A DNA stretch of 30,275 nucleotides, taken from contig CAJKNC010000009.1 of the NCBI GenBank assembly GCA_905201175.1, forward strand, positions 1 through 30,275, given 5' to 3'. Numbering within the stretch: position 1 is the first letter of the stretch; each line of letters begins with the position of its first letter. This stretch comes from an uncultured Succinatimonas sp. Lineage in GTDB: Bacteria > Pseudomonadota > Gammaproteobacteria > Enterobacterales > Succinivibrionaceae. Below, piece by piece: positions 21,810 to 29,256 of this stretch. The translations under genes were made by a program, and so were the position numbers. The notes under the pieces were generated by a model. It worked only from the letters and a program-made list of their open reading frames with translations. It had not been told where the DNA came from and ran no database searches.

Positions 21810-22849
21810 TATTTTAAGCTTAAGTTTAGATTTCTTATAGACTTGCGATTGATAAGAATTGTTAAAAACTCCGGAAGCTTATAGCTGTAGTCCTGTTTAT
21901 AGAGAGCTAAAGATAAGCGGGTAGCGGAGGCGCCCATATCCGATACAGGATTTGTAACTGTAGATAAGGCCGGATTTAAGCAAGATGATAAGAATAAGTT
22001 ATCAAAGCCTACAAAGGAAACCTCCTGCGGAACCTGAACGCCTGCATTGATAAAAGTCGCCATGCAGGAAGCGGCTAAGGCATCGTTATAGGAGGCTACG
22101 GCCGTAAATTGCCCGCGGTATCTTAAAAGCTTTTTGGCAGCGCGCGCTCCTCCTTCAAGTAAAGGAAGCTCTGAAATGATGATTCTTTCATCAACATCGA
22201 GATTGTTGTCACGTAAAGCGCATAGATATCCCGCAAATCGTTCCGATGCGTCTACAATATGGTGTGAAGAGTTGATAAAAGCTATTTTGCGATGCCCGTT
22301 TTTTATTAAAGCTGAAACGGCTAAATACATGCCATGAAAATTATTGATATTGACGCAGCGATCTTCAAAGCCCGGCAGAATTCTGTTTATGATTACCATA
22401 TAAGGGAAATCCTGCATATAGCGGGCAAGAACGCGATCAGGTATGGCTAAAGCATGGATAACAAGGCCTGAGCATTGATGCGATATTAAATTTTCAATGG
22501 CACGCTGTTCACGCACAGGATCGTGAAAGCCCTGCGCAACCAGCAGAGCCTTGCCATGCTCATGCGCAACCTCTTCGCAGGCACGAACCATGGCCCCGAA
22601 ATAAGGATCGGAGACCTCGGAAACTAATACGCCGATGATTTCGCTGTCTTTTTGCGCAAGAGCGCGGGCGTTGGCATTTAAATAAAAGCCTAATTCCCTT
22701 TGGGCATTCAGTACGGCGTCTCTTGCTTTTTGGCTTACTTTAGCAGTGCCGTTTAAAACTCGTGAAACCGTTGCTACTGATACTTGAGCAAGCTTGGCAA
22801 CGTCACGTATTGTTGGAGCTTTATCATGTATTGTTTTAGGATCGGACAT
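21809..22849 (-). CDS. galR: GalR/GalS-like LacI-family repressor
   Basis: A 346-residue LacI-family regulator. The N-terminal helix-turn-helix and hinge are at 13-60 (TIRDVAKLAQVSVATVSRVL, then NANARALAQ). The sugar-binding core follows with VSDPYFGAMV, INRILPGFEDRC, TAVASYNDALAA and SFVGFDNLF. These stretches closely parallel E. coli GalR and GalS, so galactose is the likely inducer. It is divergent from galETK. Two identical palindromes GTAAACGTTTAC lie in the shared region, one next to each gene, which predicts repression of both galETK and itself. AGGGGA lies about 8 bases before the ATG. Whether it is orthologous to GalR or GalS cannot be decided. Confidence 0.9.
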   Translation of the reverse strand: MSDPKTIHDKAPTIRDVAKLAQVSVATVSRVLNGTAKVSQKARDAVLNAQRELGFYLNANARALAQKDSEIIGVLVSEVSDPYFGAMVRACEEVAHEHGKALLVAQGFHDPVREQRAIENLISHQCSGLVIHALAIPDRVLARYMQDFPYMVIINRILPGFEDRCVNINNFHGMYLAVSALIKNGHRKIAFINSSHHIVDASERFAGYLCALRDNNLDVDERIIISELPLLEGGARAAKKLLRYRGQFTAVASYNDALAASCMATFINAGVQVPQEVSFVGFDNLFLSSCLNPALSTVTNPVSDMGASATRLSLALYKQDYSYKLPEFLTILINRKSIRNLNLSLK

Positions 22850-22879
22850 TTAAAAATTCCCCTATTTGCTGCTTACATG

Positions 22880-22891
22880 GTAAACGTTTAC
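22880..22891. promoter_or_regulatory. GalR/LacI-type operator next to galR
   Basis: GTAAACGTTTAC, a perfect 12-base palindrome 31 bases upstream of galR. It is identical to the core of the operator by galE, with centres 135 bases apart. On the - strand it falls between a possible -35 (TAGACA) and -10 (TACCAT) of galR, a position suited to autoregulation. Confidence 0.75.
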
Positions 22892-22952
22892 AAATGTTTT
22901 GTCTAAAACAAAAAATAATAAAAAGAAGGTAGAAATTAAAAAAAATTTAAAA

Positions 22953-22968
22953 TGTGAAGTGATTCACA
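22953..22968. promoter_or_regulatory. CRP-type binding site
   Basis: TGTGA-AGTGAT-TCACA matches the CRP consensus TGTGA-N6-TCACA in both half-sites. Its centre is about 51 bases upstream of the predicted galE start and it lies between the two GalR-type operators, so it could serve either direction. It implies control by cAMP-CRP. Confidence 0.7.
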
Positions 22969-22999
22969 AAAAAAATAAGCAAAAGTTCCAAAAAGATCC

Positions 23000-23005
23000 T
23001 ATAAT
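23000..23005 (+). promoter_or_regulatory. -10 element of the galETK promoter
   Basis: A consensus TATAAT with start expected near 23012. No good -35 hexamer is seen 16-18 bases upstream, as expected for an activator-dependent promoter. The start falls within the downstream operator. Confidence 0.65.
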
Positions 23006-23010
23006 ACAAT

Positions 23011-23030
23011 TAATGTAAACGTTTACATTA
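23011..23030. promoter_or_regulatory. GalR/LacI-type operator at the galE start site
   Basis: TAATGTAAACGTTTACATTA is a perfect 20-base palindrome that overlaps the predicted galETK transcription start. Bound repressor would block RNA polymerase. Its core equals the site at 22880-22891. Confidence 0.8.
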
Positions 23031-23060
23031 CGTTTTTTAACGGTTTCTCGGAGGTTTTAT

Positions 23061-24080
23061 ATGGCAACAATTTTGGTAACTGGTGGTGCAGGTTATATTG
23101 GAAGTCATACTGTAATTGAGTTGGTTAATGCAGGGTATGATCCTATAATTTTTGATAATTTCTGTAATTCAAAGCCTGCCGTCTTAGCCCGCATCAATAA
23201 GATCTGCGGCAAGAATATTCCTTTTGTCTGCGGTGATATTAGAAGCCGTGAGCAGCTAGAAGTCGCTTTCAACGACTATAAGATTGATGGTGTTATCAAT
23301 TTTGCAGGCCTTAAGGCTGTAGGCGAATCTGTTAAAAAGCCTCTGGAATACTATGATAATAATGTAAACGGTGCGCGTGTTTTATTAGATGTAATGAAAG
23401 CACATAAATGCTTTAATTTTATCTTCTCATCATCTGCTACTGTTTACGGCGAGCCGGACAGCGTTCCTTTAACTGAAAATTCTCCTGTAAAGCGTGCAAA
23501 TTGCCCTTATGGTCAGACTAAGGTTGATATTGAATACATGTGTCAGGAGCTGCAAAAGGCCGTTCCGGAATTCTCTATGGTGCTGCTGCGCTACTTCAAT
23601 CCGGTAGGAGCTCATAAATCAGGCCTCATCGGCGAAGATCCGCGCGGAATTCCTAATAACTTAATGCCGTATTTGACTCAGGTTGCCGTAGGCAGACTTC
23701 CTTATTTAAATATCTTTGGCAATGATTATCCAACTCCTGACGGCACCTGCGTTCGCGACTACATCCATGTTGTTGATTTAGCTAAAGGTCACGTTGCAGC
23801 TTTGAATCACTGCCTCAATAAAGCCGGAACCCATATCTACAACTTAGGCACAGGCGTAGGCTACAGCGTTTTGGATATGGTTAAGGCTTTCTCAAAGGCC
23901 ATAGGCAGAGAGCTTCCTTATAAGTTCGCTCCGCGCCGTGCAGGCGATGTAGTACAGTGCTATTCAGATGCCACTAAGGCCCGTGAGGAATTAGGCTGGA
24001 CTGCTACCTTAAGCTTAGATGATATGACCGCTGATTCATATAATTGGCAGAAGAATAATCCAAACGGATACGAAGACTAG
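23061..24080 (+). CDS. galE: UDP-glucose 4-epimerase
   Basis: GalE interconverts UDP-galactose and UDP-glucose using tightly bound NAD. The 339-residue short-chain-dehydrogenase fold shows the NAD loop GGAGYIGSH (8-16), SSSATVYG (123-130, catalytic Ser124) and the Y-x3-K pair Y150/K154 in PYGQTK. Length equals that of E. coli (338). TCGGAGG lies about 7 bases before the ATG. It is the first gene of galE-galT-galK, with 15 bases to galT. The order is that of enteric bacteria, without galM. Confidence 0.97.
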   Translation: MATILVTGGAGYIGSHTVIELVNAGYDPIIFDNFCNSKPAVLARINKICGKNIPFVCGDIRSREQLEVAFNDYKIDGVINFAGLKAVGESVKKPLEYYDNNVNGARVLLDVMKAHKCFNFIFSSSATVYGEPDSVPLTENSPVKRANCPYGQTKVDIEYMCQELQKAVPEFSMVLLRYFNPVGAHKSGLIGEDPRGIPNNLMPYLTQVAVGRLPYLNIFGNDYPTPDGTCVRDYIHVVDLAKGHVAALNHCLNKAGTHIYNLGTGVGYSVLDMVKAFSKAIGRELPYKFAPRRAGDVVQCYSDATKAREELGWTATLSLDDMTADSYNWQKNNPNGYED

Positions 24081-24095
24081 TAGGAGAGTATATAA

Positions 24096-25142
24096 ATGAG
24101 TACTTTTGATGTTACATCCCATCCGCATCGCCGCTACAATGCCTTAACCGGCGAATGGATCTTAGTTTCACCGCATAGAGCCAAGCGTCCTTGGTTAGGC
24201 CAGGTTGAGAAGCTGCCGCCGGAGATCCGTCCAAGCTATGATCCTAAGTGCTACTTATGCCCAGGCAATACCCGCGTTAATGGTGATGTTAACCCTAAAT
24301 ATACTGGCACCTTTGTTTTCACCAACGATTTTGCTGCCTTAACTCCGGATACTCCGTTAGAGGGCGATTTTGAGAATAACGATCTCTTTAAGATTGAGCC
24401 TGCCCGCGGCACAGCAAAAGTTATCTGCTTCTCTCCTGATCATGGAAAGACCTTGCCTGTTATGCCGGTAAAAGATATCCGCAACGTAGTTGATTTATGG
24501 GCAAGCGAGTTCGCTGAGCTTTCTAAGACCTATAAGTATGTACAGCTCTTTGAGAACAAGGGCGCGGTAATGGGCTGCTCTAACCCTCATCCGCATGGAC
24601 AGATTTGGGCCTGCGGCTTCCTGCCTGAAGAAATCATCAAAGAGCTGAAGTGCCAGAAAGAATATTATGCTAAGCATAACACTCCTTTACTTTTAGATTA
24701 TGTACAAGCTGAGCTAGAGAAGAAAGAGCGCATCGTTTTTGAGACTGAGTACTTTGTTGCCTTAGTGCCGTTCTGGGCTTTCTGGCCATTTGAGACCATG
24801 CTGCTGCCTAAGTTTAAGGTTCAGACTATTGATATGCTTACTGATGAGCAGCGCGATGACTTAGCAGTTGCCATTAAGCGCTTAACCTGCCGCTATGACA
24901 ATCTCTTTGAATGCTCCTTCCCGTATTCAATGGGCTGGCACAATGCTCCGGCAGATGGCGACGAGCACCCTGAATGGCAGCTTCATGCAAATTACTATCC
25001 GCCTCTTTTACGCAGCGCTACCGTCAAGAAGTTCGTTGCAGGCTTTGAGCTATTAGCCGAAAAGCAGCGTGATTTAACAGCAGAACAGGCTGCAGCAAGA
25101 CTGCGTGATTTATCAGATACCCATTATACCGAGAACAAATAG
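24096..25142 (+). CDS. galT: galactose-1-phosphate uridylyltransferase
   Basis: GalT swaps UMP between UDP-glucose and galactose-1-phosphate through a uridylylated histidine. The 348-residue protein has the active site NPHPHGQIW with nucleophile H167 and Q169. The CYLC pair C52/C55, with H116 and H165, matches the zinc site of the E. coli enzyme (C52, C55, H115, H164). The HIT-like fold is complete and the length equals E. coli (348). It starts 15 bases after galE and ends 11 bases before galK; AGGAGAG serves as ribosome site. Confidence 0.97.
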   Translation: MSTFDVTSHPHRRYNALTGEWILVSPHRAKRPWLGQVEKLPPEIRPSYDPKCYLCPGNTRVNGDVNPKYTGTFVFTNDFAALTPDTPLEGDFENNDLFKIEPARGTAKVICFSPDHGKTLPVMPVKDIRNVVDLWASEFAELSKTYKYVQLFENKGAVMGCSNPHPHGQIWACGFLPEEIIKELKCQKEYYAKHNTPLLLDYVQAELEKKERIVFETEYFVALVPFWAFWPFETMLLPKFKVQTIDMLTDEQRDDLAVAIKRLTCRYDNLFECSFPYSMGWHNAPADGDEHPEWQLHANYYPPLLRSATVKKFVAGFELLAEKQRDLTAEQAAARLRDLSDTHYTENK

Positions 25143-25153
25143 GAAGAACATTT

Positions 25154-26314
25154 ATGTCAAATGTAAAACAGGCAACTATTGATGCTTTTGTAAGCAAATT
25201 CGGCGATAAGCCTACTATGCAGAGCTATGCTCCAGGCCGTGTTAATATTATCGGTGAGCATACTGACTACAATGGCGGTTTTGTTATGCCTTGCGCAATC
25301 AAATACGGCACTGCTATGGCTGCTAAGCCTAATGGCACCGATATGATGCGTATTGTCGCCTGCGATCTCGGCAATGATTATGACGAGTTTAAGATTTCAG
25401 ATAATATCGAGAAAAACGCCGATAAGTTATGGGTCAACTATCTGCGCGGCATGACTCAGCTTTTAGTCAAAAAGTGCGGCTCTAAAGTTCAGGGCTTAGA
25501 TGTTACCATTTCAGGCGATATTCCTCAGGGCGCAGGCTTGTCCTCCTCTGCATCTTTGGAAGTCTGCTTTGGTAATTTAGTTAATGGCGCCTTCGGCTTA
25601 GGCGTAGGCTTGCAGGAGATCGCCTTAATGGGTCAGGCTTCTGAGGCTTATATCGGCATGAAGTGCGGCATTATGGATCAGACTATTTCCGCCTGCGGCG
25701 TAGCCGATCATGCTTTGCGCATTGACTGCAAGAGCTATGAGCTAACTCAGGTTAAAGTTCCTGAGGATCTGGTCATCTTGATCTTAAATTCCAATGTTAA
25801 GCATCAATTAGTCGGTTCAGAATACAATGATCGCCGCAATGACTGCGAAACTGCTGCTAAGATTATCGGCGTAGATTTATTGCGCGACGCAAGTCTTGAG
25901 ATGCTGGAGAATGCTAAAGACAAGATGAGCGATGTTGTCTATCGCCGTGCTTTGCATGTAATCACTGAAGATGAGCGCGTCTTAAAGGCCTCAGAGGCCT
26001 TTGAAAACGGCAACTTATCTGAGCTTGCTGATTTAATGTATGCCTCTCATTGCTCTATGCGCGATAATTTTGAGATCACCATTCCTGAGATTGACGGTTT
26101 AGTTGAAATCGTACGCGAGGCTTTAGGCGCAGGCAAGGGTGCAGTACGTATGACCGGCGGCGGCTTCGGCGGCTGCTGTGTTGCTGTAGTTGAGCCTGAG
26201 AATGTTGAAAAGGTAAAAGAAGCTGTTAAGGCTAAGTATAAGGATATTTCCGGCCGCGATGCCACTATCTTTGAGACTCATGCCTGCAACGGCACTCATT
26301 TTGAAATGCTCTAA
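25154..26314 (+). CDS. galK: galactokinase
   Basis: GalK phosphorylates alpha-D-galactose at C1 with ATP, the entry to the Leloir pathway. The 386-residue GHMP kinase shows the galactokinase signature PGRVNIIGEHTDYNGG (27-42), the ATP loop GAGLSSSAS (126-134) and the C-terminal GHMP motif MTGGGFGGC. The galactose-binding stretch CGIMDQ is also present. Length fits E. coli GalK (382). It is the last gene of the gal operon, followed by a strong terminator. No galactose transporter or mutarotase gene is in view. Confidence 0.97.
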   Translation: MSNVKQATIDAFVSKFGDKPTMQSYAPGRVNIIGEHTDYNGGFVMPCAIKYGTAMAAKPNGTDMMRIVACDLGNDYDEFKISDNIEKNADKLWVNYLRGMTQLLVKKCGSKVQGLDVTISGDIPQGAGLSSSASLEVCFGNLVNGAFGLGVGLQEIALMGQASEAYIGMKCGIMDQTISACGVADHALRIDCKSYELTQVKVPEDLVILILNSNVKHQLVGSEYNDRRNDCETAAKIIGVDLLRDASLEMLENAKDKMSDVVYRRALHVITEDERVLKASEAFENGNLSELADLMYASHCSMRDNFEITIPEIDGLVEIVREALGAGKGAVRMTGGGFGGCCVAVVEPENVEKVKEAVKAKYKDISGRDATIFETHACNGTHFEML

Positions 26315-26333
26315 TCCTTTATTTTAGGTATTT

Positions 26334-26372
26334 AAGGCTCCCATCAAATTTTTGCTGGGAGCCTTATTTTTA
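26334..26372 (+). terminator. intrinsic terminator of the gal operon
   Basis: AAGGCTCCCA (26334-26343) and TGGGAGCCTT (26356-26365) form a 10-bp stem with a 12-base loop, followed by ATTTTTAG. It lies 19 bases after the galK stop. Confidence 0.87.
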
Positions 26373-26388
26373 GCAACATGGCTGAGAT

Positions 26389-26399
26389 TTTGCTAAAAT
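26389..26399 (+). promoter_or_regulatory. extended -10 promoter element upstream of the dnaC-like gene
   Basis: TTTGCTAAAAT with TG-n-TAAAAT, ending 22 bases before the ATG and just upstream of AAGGAGAGG. The leader would be very short. Same element as at 6972, 12274 and 17255. Confidence 0.5.
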
Positions 26400-26421
26400 T
26401 TCCCTAAGGAGAGGCTTCATT

Positions 26422-27222
26422 ATGGATGAAAAAGATAAATATACCCCTCAGGGCAGCTTTGATAGCTTAATTAAGGTTATCGAAGAGCTTGGCAATATCA
26501 AGGTCGATTATGATGCTGTCGATCGCAAGGTTGACTTAGAAGCTATGCGGCGGCATGAAGCCTTTTTAGCCAGTCAGGAGATACAGCAGCAGAGATTGGA
26601 AAATAGGCGTCTGCAGATTGAGAATATCCACAGATCTGGACTTGTAAATCCCCAATGGACCTTTGAGAATTTGATTAAGGATAATCAGAACCAAAATGCT
26701 TTTGCCAGTGCCGTTGGTTTTTGCAGTTCGCTAGATATAGCGCATAAGCCTTTTTTATATTTGGTGCAGGGCGGAGCAGGAACTGGCAAATCGGCGCTGC
26801 TGCATGCTATTGCTAATAGACTTTTGACTATTACATCTAAGCGTGAAGTGCTGATTGTCAGCTACGAGGATTTTAAGCGTTCGCGTTTGTTTACCAATAA
26901 GGAACCAGCTGAAATTATTGCAGAAAAACAGCAGAATTGGGAACGCTATTGTTCAGTTGACGTGCTGTTTTTAGATGATCTTTGCGGCAACAACGACGGC
27001 TTGACCTTGTATGATCAGAAGATTTTAACCGAGCTTTTGCGCACTCGTTATGTCAAAGGCCTGTCTATGGCTATCTCAACTCCAGTACAATTTAAGTTTA
27101 TTCACCAAGCTATAGGTGATGCCTGCTATGAGTCCATTAAGGAATATGAAGTTATTTCGGCTGTTCTTTATGGCGCAAGCAGACGGGCGCCTATATTTGT
27201 CGAAGGAGTACCTATTCCTTAA
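26422..27222 (+). CDS. DnaC-like AAA+ ATPase (probable helicase-loader type)
   Basis: A 266-residue AAA+ ATPase of the DnaC/IstB/DnaI type. It has Walker A GGAGTGKS (117-124), Walker B VLFLDD (181-186) and a sensor-1-like AISTPVQ (217-223). The preceding RLENRRLQIENIHRSGLVNP (about 58-77) and FENL resemble the linker of E. coli DnaC. The N-terminal ~50 residues are acidic and helical and may be the helicase-binding part. The C-terminus lacks the usual GERVxDR arginine-finger motif; GDACYESIKEYEVIS stands there. No transposase is next to it, so IstB is unlikely. It is the first gene of a unit with ruvX, yqcC and pncC. Its stop is one base before the ruvX ATG. Confidence 0.75.
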   Translation: MDEKDKYTPQGSFDSLIKVIEELGNIKVDYDAVDRKVDLEAMRRHEAFLASQEIQQQRLENRRLQIENIHRSGLVNPQWTFENLIKDNQNQNAFASAVGFCSSLDIAHKPFLYLVQGGAGTGKSALLHAIANRLLTITSKREVLIVSYEDFKRSRLFTNKEPAEIIAEKQQNWERYCSVDVLFLDDLCGNNDGLTLYDQKILTELLRTRYVKGLSMAISTPVQFKFIHQAIGDACYESIKEYEVISAVLYGASRRAPIFVEGVPIP

Positions 27223-27223
27223 A

Positions 27224-27640
27224 ATGGCAGCAATTTTAGCTTTTGACTTTGGTACTGCCCACATAGGCGTAGCTGTAGGCAATGACGTTACTCGGACAGT
27301 ATCTCCATATAAATCGCTTAAAGTTAAAGACGGCATTCCTAAAGAGCAGGATATTAAGCTTCTGCTTGAGGAATGGAAGCCTAAGCTTTTAGTAGTAGGG
27401 CTGCCCTTAAATATGGATGGCACAAAGCAGCCTTTAACTTTTAAGGCTAAAAAGTTTGGCAATCGCTTAGCGCAAAATTATAAATTGCCGGTGGTTTTTA
27501 TTGATGAAAGATTAACCTCTTGTGAGGCTAAGGATGCAATTTTTGCTCAAGGCGGATTTAGGGCTTTAGCTCGCGATAAAGGCCGTATTGACGCTGCCGC
27601 CGCCGCTTCTATTTTGGAGCAGTATTTTTCAGAGCATTAG
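27224..27640 (+). CDS. ruvX: RuvX/YqgF Holliday junction resolvase-like protein
   Basis: A 138-residue RNase H-fold protein of the YqgF/RuvX family, linked to Holliday junction resolution and to 16S rRNA 5' processing. Length equals E. coli YqgF. The start MAAILAFDFGTAHIGVAVG carries the first catalytic Asp (D8). VVFIDERLTS gives the acidic DE pair, and GRIDAAAAA near the C-terminus supplies the last Asp. The frame is open 36 codons upstream inside the dnaC-like gene, but ATG 27224 gives the family start. The ribosome site AAGGAG lies 15 bases away, within the preceding gene, so coupled translation is likely. E. coli pairs ruvX with yqgE; that partner is absent here. Confidence 0.92.
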   Translation: MAAILAFDFGTAHIGVAVGNDVTRTVSPYKSLKVKDGIPKEQDIKLLLEEWKPKLLVVGLPLNMDGTKQPLTFKAKKFGNRLAQNYKLPVVFIDERLTSCEAKDAIFAQGGFRALARDKGRIDAAAAASILEQYFSEH

Positions 27641-27643
27641 ATT

Positions 27644-27973
27644 ATGAATAAAGATAAAGTTAAAGAGCTTTTAGATGAGATTGAGGAAGAGCTGCATAAT
27701 TTAAGTTTGTGGGGAGGAGAAGCTGCGCGCCCTGAAGAGCAGGCATTTTTAAGCAGCACGCCTTTTTTTATGGATACCATGGATTTTCATCAATGGCTTG
27801 AATATGTGGCTTTGCCTAAATTAAGAGATTATGTAGATCAGCACGAGAAATTGCCTGAGGGCATGCTCATTCATACTTATGCCGAGGAATATTACCGGGA
27901 AAATTATATCGATTTTGCTTATCTTATAAAACTGCTGCGCATCTTAGATTCATATAGCCGCCGCAGTAAATAA
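27644..27973 (+). CDS. yqcC: YqcC-family protein
   Basis: A 109-residue soluble, acidic protein. The stretch STPFFMDTMDFHQWLEYV with the following PKL corresponds closely to E. coli YqcC (TQPFFMDTMEPLEWLQWV, then PRM), and the length is the same. The fold is all-helical; no biochemical role is established. In E. coli yqcC lies next to truC. It starts 3 bases after ruvX and is followed 12 bases later by pncC. Confidence 0.88.
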   Translation: MNKDKVKELLDEIEEELHNLSLWGGEAARPEEQAFLSSTPFFMDTMDFHQWLEYVALPKLRDYVDQHEKLPEGMLIHTYAEEYYRENYIDFAYLIKLLRILDSYSRRSK

Positions 27974-27985
27974 CAGGAGGTAATT

Positions 27986-28498
27986 ATGCGGAATTTTATA
28001 AAAGAGAATGAATCTCTAAGCATGTCTCTTAAGGAGCTGTTTTCTACATATCATAAAGTTTACGTTACAGCAGAATCTTTAACTGCAGGATTAATTTCCT
28101 CTTATATCGTAAATACTCCAGGCTCATCAGCCTGGTTTGATCGCGGATTTGTAACTTATTCAAACGAGGCTAAGGCAGAGCTTTTAGGAGTCAGTACAGA
28201 GACTTTGAAAACTAAAGGGGCAGTTAGCGAGGATACTGCAAGGCAAATGGCTGTGGGAGCCTTAAAAAACTCTCAAGCTGATATTGCCGTTGCCGTTACC
28301 GGAATTGCCGGCCCTGACGGGGGCAGCGAACAAAAGCCTGTAGGTACGGTCTGGATAGCTGCAGCTGATAAAGATAATTGCTATGCAAAATGCTATTTAT
28401 TTTTAGGCAATCGCGAGGATGTGCGTAATCAGACGGTAAATGAAGCGCTTAAAGGCTTGATAGCTTTAACTCAGGGAATAAATCCTTTTGAGCATTAA
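27986..28498 (+). CDS. pncC: nicotinamide-nucleotide amidohydrolase (CinA C-terminal domain, PncC)
   Basis: PncC deamidates nicotinamide mononucleotide to nicotinic acid mononucleotide, recycling NMN made by DNA ligase. The 170-residue protein is the stand-alone CinA C-terminal domain, as in E. coli PncC (165 aa). Motifs: AESLTAG (29-35) with the nucleophilic S31, VTYSNEAK (56-63) with Y58 and K63, and VTGIAGPDGG further on. A very good AGGAGG precedes the ATG. It is the last gene of its unit. No terminator in the + direction is seen immediately after it. Confidence 0.93.
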   Translation: MRNFIKENESLSMSLKELFSTYHKVYVTAESLTAGLISSYIVNTPGSSAWFDRGFVTYSNEAKAELLGVSTETLKTKGAVSEDTARQMAVGALKNSQADIAVAVTGIAGPDGGSEQKPVGTVWIAAADKDNCYAKCYLFLGNREDVRNQTVNEALKGLIALTQGINPFEH

Positions 28499-28528
28499 AA
28501 ACATCCATTATCAAGAAGATAATGGATG
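28496..28528 (-). terminator. intrinsic terminator of the small lipoprotein gene
   Basis: CATCCATTATC (28502-28512) and GATAATGGATG (28518-28528) form an 11-bp stem with loop AAGAA. The T-run (TTTTTAA) follows only on the - strand, so it ends the lipoprotein transcript and overlaps the pncC stop. In the + direction it is a hairpin without a T tail. Confidence 0.85.
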
Positions 28529-28535
28529 CAGATAG

Positions 28536-28775
28536 CTATCTTACTTCAAATTTAAACGGCCCTTTAGGGTCGACTTTAAAATCAGCGTGGCGGAAATGCC
28601 GGTTATCGTGAGGCCGTGGAGGGGCGGGCTTTTCTTTTTTTATTTTAGGCTTGGGAGGCGGGGCTCTGTGGTGATAGACATTGTCATCAACATAATGTAC
28701 GCTGCAGGCGCTTAAACTGAAAATTGATAAGGTAAAAATACAGGCCATCAATAGAAAAAAGGATTTCTTTTTCAT
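28536..28775 (-). CDS. small Pro/Lys/His-rich lipoprotein
   Basis: A 79-residue predicted lipoprotein. The signal peptide MKKKSFFLLMACIFTLSIFS ends at the lipobox LSAC (Cys24). The mature part is only about 56 residues, low-complexity and basic: HHRAPPPKPKIKKEKPAPP, then a histidine-containing tail (NRHFRHADF) and FKFEVR at the end. I know no family. The proline-lysine stretch could span or touch peptidoglycan; this is speculation. GGAGG sits 5 bases before the ATG and a strong terminator follows, so it is very likely a real gene. It lies downstream of another small secreted protein on the same strand. Confidence 0.72.
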   Translation of the reverse strand: MKKKSFFLLMACIFTLSIFSLSACSVHYVDDNVYHHRAPPPKPKIKKEKPAPPRPHDNRHFRHADFKVDPKGPFKFEVR

Positions 28776-28810
28776 AATAACCTCCGGCTTATGTTTCTCA
28801 AACTAATAGT

Positions 28811-28835
28811 TAAACAGCGCAGAGCGCGCTGTTTA
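28811..28835. repeat. inverted repeat between two small envelope genes
   Basis: TAAACAGCGC (28811-28820) and GCGCTGTTTA (28826-28835) form a 10-bp stem with loop AGAGC. It lies just after the stop (28849) of the 105-residue secreted protein on the - strand and before the lipoprotein start. T-richness is weak on both sides, so it may be an mRNA-end or partial-termination hairpin. Confidence 0.5.
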
Positions 28836-28848
28836 ATCATTATAAATT

Positions 28849-29166
28849 TTAGTTAAAGCCGCGCGGCTGGCTAGGAGCTCTTGGGCAGTCAGGATACGGA
28901 CGATTTGGTCTATTGCGATAGTTGTCATTGTAATAAGGACAATCCTCATAACGAGGGGCTGAACGATAGCCGGCCTTATGTCCATGATGGCGGACATGAC
29001 CATAGTGCCGAGGACCGTAATAATTATCGAAGTTACGATATGGTCTGTCTGCATTCTGATAATAGCCGTTATTGTAGACCTGATCATTAATGTCGGCAGC
29101 CTGGGCTGCATTAAAAGCTAAGGATAAAGCTACTGCTGAAATAAAAACGGGTAAGATACGGCGCAT
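28849..29166 (-). CDS. small secreted Tyr/Asn/His-rich periplasmic protein
   Basis: A 105-residue exported protein. MRRILPVFISAVALSLAFNA is a clear signal peptide, with likely cleavage after AQA. The mature ~80 residues are very rich in Tyr, Asn, Arg, His, Pro and Gly, with the cluster HYGHVRHHGHK and two Cys (EDCPYY, PDCPRA) that could form a disulphide. The His cluster suggests metal binding, but no family is recognised. I chose ATG 29166, with AGGAG 7 bases upstream, over the start nine codons earlier. It precedes the small lipoprotein on the same strand, separated by an inverted repeat. Confidence 0.7.
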   Translation of the reverse strand: MRRILPVFISAVALSLAFNAAQAADINDQVYNNGYYQNADRPYRNFDNYYGPRHYGHVRHHGHKAGYRSAPRYEDCPYYNDNYRNRPNRPYPDCPRAPSQPRGFN

Positions 29167-29256
29167 AAAAATCTCCTGAAAGTTTGATTGCAAAATTTGA
29201 CTTAAAGTCAGATCGTCATCGTCTATCTCAACTAGATAATTTTTTAGTTATCATGT

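Noticed and set aside
26422..27222. IstB transposition helper as the identity of the DnaC-like gene
   Set aside because: There is no IstA-type transposase, terminal repeat or target duplication nearby, and the gene is translationally tied to ruvX.
27076..27462. 128-codon antisense ORF across the dnaC-like/ruvX junction
   Set aside because: It overlaps two recognisable genes on the other strand and has no supporting signals.
28833..29111. 92-codon - strand ORF overlapping the secreted Tyr/Asn/His-rich protein in another frame
   Set aside because: The alternative frame has a real signal peptide and an AGGAG ribosome site; this one is repetitive and has neither.
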